Source: Pelobates cultripes
Taxonomy: Eukaryota; Chordata; Amphibia; Anura; Pelobatidae
DNA: 64,000 nt
Assembly (NCBI GenBank): GCA_933207985.1
Contig: OW240918.1
Span: 21,887,531-21,951,530, forward strand
Direction: 5' to 3'
Part shown: piece after piece, positions 56,890 through 64,000 of the stretch
How the letters are laid out: the number at the start of each line of letters is the position of its first letter
Numbering within the stretch: the first letter of the stretch is position 1
Translations under genes and position numbers: made by a program
The notes under the pieces: generated by a model
Told to the model about the DNA's origin: nothing
Database searches by the model: none
The model's input: only the letters and a program-made list of their open reading frames with translations

Positions 56890-56935
56890 AGGAAGTGCCT
56901 CTAGTGGCTGTCTGATTGACAGCCACTAGAGGCAG
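56890..56935. repeat. Palindrome, 18-bp arms
   Basis: TGCCTCTAGTGGCTGTCT and its inverse AGACAGCCACTAGAGGCA-type sequence with a few central bases, probably the middle of a T2-type MITE whose ends are lost. Confidence 0.7.
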
Positions 56936-56964
56936 TCTTAGTACTGCCATGTAATCATTGCCGT

Positions 56965-58030
56965 TTCTCAAACTTGCTAAAAGAGCCAAACCAGGATTCG
57001 AGTTGAGTTGGAGAAATTTGCGAAATCAACTAAATTTTTTTATATTTGGCTGCCCAGTTTTTTAGCTGCCATTTGTAATTTAGTAAATAAACCCCTTGCT
57101 GTTAATGTAACCAGTAATAAACTAAGGAAAGTTAACCAGGCGTTGTTTGATGAGCCTTGGAAAAAAAAAGAAATCGGTTACCTATTGCTTAAATACATTT
57201 TTACACTCAAGATAAACACATTTTTCTCGCAATTATGCCCCATTCTTCCACATGATGACCTTCAGTCTGAAAATGAACATTTAAACTTTTCTAAAAAAAT
57301 ACGGAAAGTGTACATAGAGACTTGTATTTTCGTGACACTAATTGTGTCTTTTCTTGCAGTTCTTTACCATATTTCTTGGAAAACAGCAGCTGTGTTTGTT
57401 CAGATCGAAGCATATGCATGACTTGATGATAGAGTAATCTGTAAGAATTCCTAGAGTCGCCATTCTTTATGGCTTCTGAGAATAACAAGCAGTGTGCTTT
57501 GTGGGGATAAAGAACCATAAAGTCATGAGTAATTATTACATTACCCCTATGGATATTGTATTATCTGTCTAGTAAAGACATTGTTAAACAATCATATGTT
57601 GCATTATTATAACACAATACAGAAACAGTCCTTATTATTGTATTATATATTGTCTTCACACAGAATGTTTTGATTTTCTGGTAGTTGTTATTAATGCATA
57701 TTAGCCTGTCGATAACAGGACAACAATGAGAGAAACCATAATGTATTATTAGCGCTTTACAAATATACAAAGGGGTACTTAAAAGGTGAAGAAGGTTCTG
57801 CTCAAATGAGGGTTTGAGGTAGGTGGATATTTATCCTTAGGTGTCTTATCCAAGGACACTTACTGGTAAGGGTTCTAAACAGCCTATTTATATTTATTTT
57901 AAAATATTTTATACTGGAATGTCCATACTGTTAGCAGTCACAGCATGATTTTAATTGCTATAATATACATTTCAAAGAGATGAAATCATGTTTCTGAATT
58001 GGAGAATTTGGAATCTACTCATAAGCTATT
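56965..58030. other. Non-coding, including a 137-codon chance frame
   Basis: A plus-strand frame at 57008-57421 is open but has no domain I recognise, its composition matches its AT-rich surroundings and it begins in repeat-like sequence; I do not call it a gene. Confidence 0.4.
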
Positions 58031-58038
58031 ACCCCCTA

Positions 58039-58140
58039 AACCAGGGGTCGGCAACCATCGGTATTCCAGACATTGTGCACAGAGCAGCCAGGGCTGAAGC
58101 GCCCTACGACAGTTTCCTGGTGTCCTCAGGTGTGCTACAC
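58039..58140. mobile_element. hAT-like MITE, left end only
   Basis: CCAGGGGTCGGCAACCATCG is a typical hAT MITE start (compare 2384); no matching right terminus is visible. Confidence 0.45.
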
Positions 58141-58239
58141 TGGAGAACTAAATCAAGATGGTGGGATATAACCCCAAAATTGGGACTGCTCTACCAAAAT
58201 CGTGACTTTTAGTGGAACATAGTTTCCAAGTGAAGACAT

Positions 58240-59265
58240 GGAGAGGCCAGCAGAGGCACAGCATTAGTTGTACTTATCAAAAAGAGGAATGTTTGTGCAT
58301 TTAAATAAAATAATATTGTGGCACTCATATTTTGTCATATTCTGAGTGATCCATATAAATATATCAAATTAGACAAAGTATAGTAAAATGTATGGATTTA
58401 TAATATAGAGAGAGAACACTGGTCATAGTGTTTTGATTTTATGTTTCCCTTATTCCCTCTGTAATGCGTTCAGGATAATTATTTTTGTGTGAATAGGTAG
58501 CTGTTTTAACTATCCATGCATGACATTACTTAACACCGTCATTAAGTAAATGTGGTGTTTTCTGCTCATGGTAACAGGGGAAAGTAAAAAGCTGTAAGGA
58601 CCACCCTAGTTTGAAACCAACTCATCATTTACTCTAAGAATCCTCTGTAAAGAGCAAACATTTGGAAAACTAAATAAAAAGTGAAATAGGCGACACAGTT
58701 CATTGGATGAAATTTCCCCCCCCCCCCAAAAAAAAAAAAACCTGCCATCTTTTCTCGAAGAAGAAGAAGAAGAAATTAAACTCCTAAACTCCAGAACGTA
58801 CTTTCTCTGTAGTCAGGTACCCTTTACGAACAATTAAAAATAAAAAATCCAATCACTGGATATGTTTCAACATTTTAACTACGCCTTTAATTTCTCACAG
58901 GAGCAAACATCCATTTTCTGAACCCAGGACAATTAATCACATGGAATTTAATCAGTAGGGTATGCTGGGAGTGTTTTTACAAAAAGAAACAACAAATGTG
59001 TACATTGCTACTATTATAACATCAAGTTGACTGAAACAAACACCTGAGCATTGAATAAATTGCTTGGCTCTCATTCTAGATTCATTTCTACTTTGAGAAA
59101 TGTATTCACCAAAGAATTCACTAATGTTGATACTTTGCCAGCCTACGCTATGCGCACCCTTAGGTGTACAGGCAGTGAAACCATTTACAACGCATTTCAT
59201 TTCACAGGTTCTATGCTGTAATATCTGTCATTTATGTTATTCAATGCACTACACTAGATCATTTA
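58240..59265. other. Non-coding, with poly-C/poly-A run
   Basis: C10-A12-type run at 58717-58740 and a GAAGAA tract; otherwise nothing recognised. Confidence 0.45.
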
Positions 59266-59272
59266 TGTTTAA

Positions 59273-60004
59273 CCCCTTAAAACCGGAGGGCGTACTATTA
59301 CTCCCTATTCTAAGCAGCTCTAAATGCCGCAGTACGCCCTCACGGTTTTTGTTACTTACTCGGGATCCCAGGGAGTCCCCCGCGGCGGATCCTGCCCCCT
59401 CCGGTCCCCCCCCCCGGCCATGTGAGAGTGAGGTCCTTGTGAGGGTTAGCTGGCTGCTGCATTGCCAGCAGGGGGACTGCCTGTAATGACAGTTAGTCCC
59501 CCTGCTGGCTGGAAATCAAATCAAATAAAGTTAAAATCAGTGTAAAAAAACCCCCAAAATTATATACTTAGATCATATATATATATATGATCTAAGTATA
59601 TATATACACATATACATACACACACATACACTGTCTAGGTATTTATATATATATATATATATATATTAATATCAAATTGCACGTAGACTGATATTGATTA
59701 AATATATATATATAATTATTGTTTTATATATATATATATATATATAATATAAAAAAATAATGTAAATACGTTAAAAATAAAAATTTTAAATAATGAAAAA
59801 TAAATAATTAAAAAATATATAGATGTGTGTTATTTCGTTCTTACTGTATTGTGATATTAATATATATATTTATATCAAAATACACATAGACGAAATAATA
59901 TATCTAGATATATAAATATATACGTATATATCACTATATATAAATAAAAATATTTTTAAAAAATTATATATATATGTATATTGACATATATATACACATA
60001 CGTA

Positions 60005-60042
<38 letters not shown>

Positions 60043-61283
60043 CATATATTAATTCTACATATATATTTATGTAATATTTTTACATAATTAGGTATTTTAA
60101 TTAATTACAATTAGCGGGACCTCCCTGACAACCCAATGCCGAAAGTAAAGGGAATTTAATTTGCTAGCACTATATTTAACCCTATAACTTTCCAACACAC
60201 CATAACACCTGTACATGGGGGGTACTGTTCTACTCGGAAGACTTCGCTGAACACAAATATTAGTGTTTCAAAACAGTAAAATGTATAACAACGATGATAT
60301 CACCAGTAAAAGTGAAGGTTTTTTTGCATTTTTCACACACAAACAGCACTTACATGGAAGATATTATTGCTGTGATACTTCTTACTGTTTTGAAACACAA
60401 ATATTTGTGTTCAGCGAAGTCTCCCGAGTACAACAGTACCCCTCATGTACAGGTTTTATGGTGTTTTCAAAAGTTACAGCATCAAATATAAGGCTTGTGT
60501 TTCATTTTTTTCATATTAAAATTCACCAGATTGGTTACGTTGCCTTTGAGACCCTATGGTAGCCCAAGAATGAAAATTACCCCTATGCAAATGAGGTATG
60601 TCCAGTCTTTTTTGGTAGCCACTTAGTCATAAACACTGGCCAAAATTGGCATTTTTTGCATTTTTCACACACAAACAAATATTAACGCTAACTTTGGCCA
60701 GTGTTTGAGACCAAATGGCTACTAAAAAAGACTGGACATACCCCATTTGCAATACCTTGGGTTGTCTACTATTGCAAGTGGTATGCCATTATGGGTGTAA
60801 ATTTCATTCCTGGGCTACTATACAGTCTCAAAGGCAACGTAACCAATCTGGCGAATTTAAATTTCAAATGTAACGTGCTATATTTGACCCTGTAACTTCC
60901 CAAAACGCCATAAAACCTGTACATAGGGGGTACTGTTTTACACGTGAGACTTTGCTGAATACAAATATGTGTATTTTATTGCAGTAAAAGCAAACAGTAT
61001 TATGACATTGACAGTTAAAATGTCATGTAGAACTAAAAAAATAACAAAATTTCTTATTTTCTCCCATTTTGTTTCATATTAAATTATGTTTCATAGCTAA
61101 ATATTTGATATTAAATGAAAGCCCTGTTTCCCCTGAATAAAATGATATATAATAAGGGTGGGTGCATTTAATATGAAAGAGGTGAATAACGGTTGGACAG
61201 ACATGTAGCGCAAATGCCAGGTTTTGTTTACGTTTTGTTTTGTTTTGTTCACAACTTGTACATTTGGCTCAGTCCTTAAGGGG
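59273..61283 (+). mobile_element. TTAA-flanked composite palindromic element, copy 2
   Basis: TTAA flanks at 59269-59272 and 61284-61287; same terminal sequences and order as copy 1, with hairpin GCCAGCAGGGGGACTG (59463-59510), a TA-rich block and A, A-inverted, B, B-inverted and A arms between 60170 and 61000. The left-end hairpin is shortened, and one B arm lacks about 40 bases near 60590. Left flanks of the two copies differ, so they are independent insertions. Confidence 0.88.
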
Positions 61284-61289
61284 TTAAAG

Positions 61290-62110
61290 AGGAACTTAAA
61301 CATTATTCACAACATATAATTTGTGTTTAAACACAATAGTGAACTAAAAGTTAGCCTTGCAGTCAAAACATACCATGCAAGTGTGCAAGTATGGCTATAT
61401 GGACTATAGAAAGAATGCCTGAGTGTGCATAAGTGTTCTGGAGCATTCTGGTACGACACACCATAAGTAGATCAGTGGTGCAAAGGTAAGTCCACTTTAT
61501 ACTTACCACTGTTACCCTATTCATTCAGTGGATATAAGGAACTGTCAGCGTAGCCGTTTCATCCCAGCATAATAGTGCTACATTAAGTGACTCATTGTGT
61601 CATTCTTGCAACATCATTGATGCATCATGTTCTGTTCCAATGTCACAAAAGTATGTCTTGCGACTGATTCAGACCACTTCCCCCGTAGCCACACTTTTAG
61701 CCCATACGATGCAGACATGGCATGCTTATTCTGGTTATCAACTTTAGCTGTCTGGGTTTATTGACTATTCTGACCTATCCAATCCTGATCTTTGCTGCTT
61801 CACCCTCTCTACCATTATTCTGTAAATCTTCAACCTCGTCTTGATGCTTGACCAAGCATCCTCTGTTTCATAAGTTTTGTAGAAATTGCAATGTTTCCAT
61901 CCTCTAGTAGCTGTCTTCCAAAGAAGCATTTGATTGGCACAGTGCGGATAATTTGTGCAACTGCACACCAGCCTCCAAATGCTTGCCTATGGGGCAGCAA
62001 TGTATTGTCTGAGATCATTAATCCTGGATTGTCTGAGATCATTGGTGAGGGAGTAAAGGTGAGTAATACTCACCTTTCAAGCCATCAAAATGCGGTGGTG
62101 GACACCAACA
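61290..62110. other. Non-coding, possibly T2-type repeat
   Basis: A repeated TTGTCTGAGATCATT at 62007 and 62029 and nothing else that I can name. Confidence 0.4.
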
Positions 62111-62124
62111 TGGGTAGAGTAAAA

Positions 62125-62170
62125 CAATAGAGTTATAGAGTTAATACACAATGCCATAGTGTTCCTTTAA
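62125..62170. mobile_element. T2-like MITE right-end fragment
   Basis: AATGCCATAGTGTTCCTTTAA has the right-terminus shape of the T2-type MITEs with terminal TTAA. Confidence 0.45.
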
Positions 62171-62174
62171 ACCC

Positions 62175-64000
62175 GGTTACCTCCAAGAAACAGTAATATT
62201 TTATTTATCTTTCCTAGATTTACGTGTTGGGACGTTATAATATCCTGTCACATCTAGAGAAGAGATAGTTGTGCTGTAATGGCCGACATGACCGGAAGAT
62301 ATCCAATTGATTTTTGTTTTTAGTGGATAATTGATATATCTTAAACCTGCTCATTTAGGGATTGGATCTGCAACCACCCGCCTTTAGATATTGACTATAT
62401 GCATGTAAGATGGGCACGATCAGGTACGTCTCTTTATGCAGTCAAGATTGCTGATTGGTGGATAATCGATAAACACAAGGAAAATTATAAAATGAAAGAA
62501 AATCCATAAACTACTGTAGGCTCTAAAACACAATGTATTGCTGTTAAGGCATAAACACTGTTATATTACTGTGTAATAACTCACAAAATCATTTTCTTTA
62601 AATCATTTATTTTAAGATAATTTATTTATCTGCCTTTTCTTTCTCATTACTACTTATAAAACATCAAATGTACACTGGAATAGGGGTCAATGTAAATTGT
62701 ACATATGTCCTGAAAAGGTTTGCCTCTGCTGTTTAAATTTTGGCTAAACTTTTAGTGGGTAATTTTCTGTCCAATTGCATGTTGGGATTATAGAATAATT
62801 ACTTTTTATTTGCAAGAACATCTGTTAATTCCCACTGGAGACTAATGGTTCTAATTTTCACTTGTTTCACGTTCAAAATGTTAGAAAAGATATCCGTAAA
62901 ATAATGTTTTCAGCTTGTTTATGTATGGTTCTGTTATTTTCCTTTTGTGCCTGAATGTTTTTATAAGTGCAGTCTATTTGGATTTAATAAACGTAAACAA
63001 AATAGACACAATTGTAAAAATAAAAACCTTACTTTTGGAAAATAAAAACATTGTATAAATTATCTAGATGCTGTTTTGCAATAGTTGTTTACGTGACCTG
63101 AAACTCAATTTTTAAATATGCCATCGAATAGTCTCATTGTCATTTATCATAGGTTGTAAAAGTATTTTTTCCTTACATAATAGCTTAAAATATATGTGCT
63201 GAGTTTTCTCTTTTTTAAACTTTTGTTGTTTCAAACGTTCCCCCAACGTGTAGTTTCTTCAAAGCAGTACCCCATGCATGATTTCGATTATGGAATTCTC
63301 ACATCTGTTACCAACTTTACTTACGTAAACTATTTTTATTTGAAATGTTTGTCACTGAAGGAAAACAAAGAAACTTCTCTAAATTATGTCAAACAAAGTA
63401 AACAAGTCAATTTGCCTGCCAAAAAAACCTCCTAACAGGTCGATTCCACTTCATAGAAACTAAAACTAATCAGACCAAATGTTTTTATTGACTCTGGTGA
63501 GACTATGATTCATCTGCTAATCTGCATGTCTCTGTAATATAAATGAGTCAATCAGTTATATAACTGTTCAATAGAATTAAGGCTGTGAATTTTGGATGCG
63601 GTACACAGCGAGTAAAGAAAAGAAAATAATGAATTCTTGTTTGTTTGTCTTGCGTTATGTTTCATTAAATATAAACAAAGTTAAGATATGAATAGTATAT
63701 TGTTTTATCCAACAAAAACATAATAATTGTGATATGTCTCATTTATAACCCTGCAAACTACGTATAACAGAAACAAAGAAATGGCGTATTGTAATGTGTT
63801 GCTTTTGAACTGTAGCAAGCAATTCATGATCAGATGTTTAGAATGTTGGTTGCATTCTCTTCAGATGCTAATTGATTTCCTTGACATCTCTTTTTAGTCT
63901 GGCACAGTGCCCGCCTAAGTACTTTGTCTGACCTTTTAGACCTCATGCCAGATATCGATTGAGAATCTACAATAGCAACGTTGTATCTTCTCTTCAATCT
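62175..64000. other. Non-coding, nothing recognised
   Basis: AT-rich unique-looking sequence with short chance frames to the window end. It could contain regulatory DNA, but nothing in the sequence alone shows it. Confidence 0.5.

Noticed and set aside
57008..57421. 137-codon plus-strand frame
   Set aside because: No recognisable domain, local AT-rich composition and repeat-like start; likely chance.

Overview
The window looks like vertebrate nuclear DNA, most likely from an amphibian and probably a frog. It is AT-rich overall and has no intact protein-coding gene that I can recognise. The evidence for a frog is the repeat mix: DIRS tyrosine-recombinase retrotransposons, many TTAA-flanked Kolobok/T2-type MITEs, hAT MITEs, Tc1-like, L1/Tx1-like, L2 and Penelope-like remnants, and long GATA, CA and TA microsatellites. 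This assignment is inference from repeat content, not from a gene match. The window is best read as intergenic or deep-intronic sequence. Most long reading frames are decayed transposon proteins or low-complexity sequence.

Layout. 0-5 kb: an L1-like ORF2 fragment, tandem and inverted repeats, a hAT MITE with an 8-bp TSD, and a GATA array. 5.6-8.1 kb: an old interspersed repeat split by about 2.3 kb. The insert carries a promoter-like block (CCAAT, GC box, TATA, initiator, splice-donor-like site), a G-rich minisatellite with higher-order structure, a 35-bp-arm hairpin and a terminal repeat seen in another hAT-like MITE. 9.8-12 kb: degenerate minisatellite and about 1.3 kb of CA-rich array. 13.7-19.6 kb: a nest in which a Tc1-like transposon is interrupted by a Penelope-like terminal repeat (11-bp TSD, hammerhead-like core) and, farther on, by a near-complete but dead DIRS element. 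19.7 kb: a hAT-like MITE with unequal 12-bp subterminal repeats.

24.4-26.2 kb: the 3' end of an L1-like LINE. 29.4 kb: a Kolobok/T2 MITE. 32.1-34.4 kb: an L2 LINE with a partial head-to-tail duplication, abutting an L1 fragment. 35.3-38.3 kb: a second, shorter DIRS with a Penelope-like insertion (10-bp TSD). 39.5-43.8 kb: MITEs, a hammerhead-like inverted pair and a 36-bp satellite with 144-bp higher-order units. 45.7-46.8 kb: an L1 3' end with a 10-bp TSD beside T2-like sequence. 47.0-49.1 and 59.3-61.3 kb: two same-orientation copies of a roughly 2-kb TTAA-flanked element built from alternating palindromes. 49.4-56.2 kb: a mariner-type MITE, a tRNA-derived SINE, a T2 MITE, another Penelope-like remnant, CA repeats and a 0.3-kb tandem duplication.

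No genes cooperate here in a pathway. The functional story is transposon succession. The points most worth following up are the composite palindromic TTAA element, the promoter-plus-G-rich-array unit, the hammerhead-like cores and the nested insertion at 13.7-19.6 kb. The stretches I list as showing nothing recognisable could hold conserved regulatory DNA, which cannot be judged without alignments.
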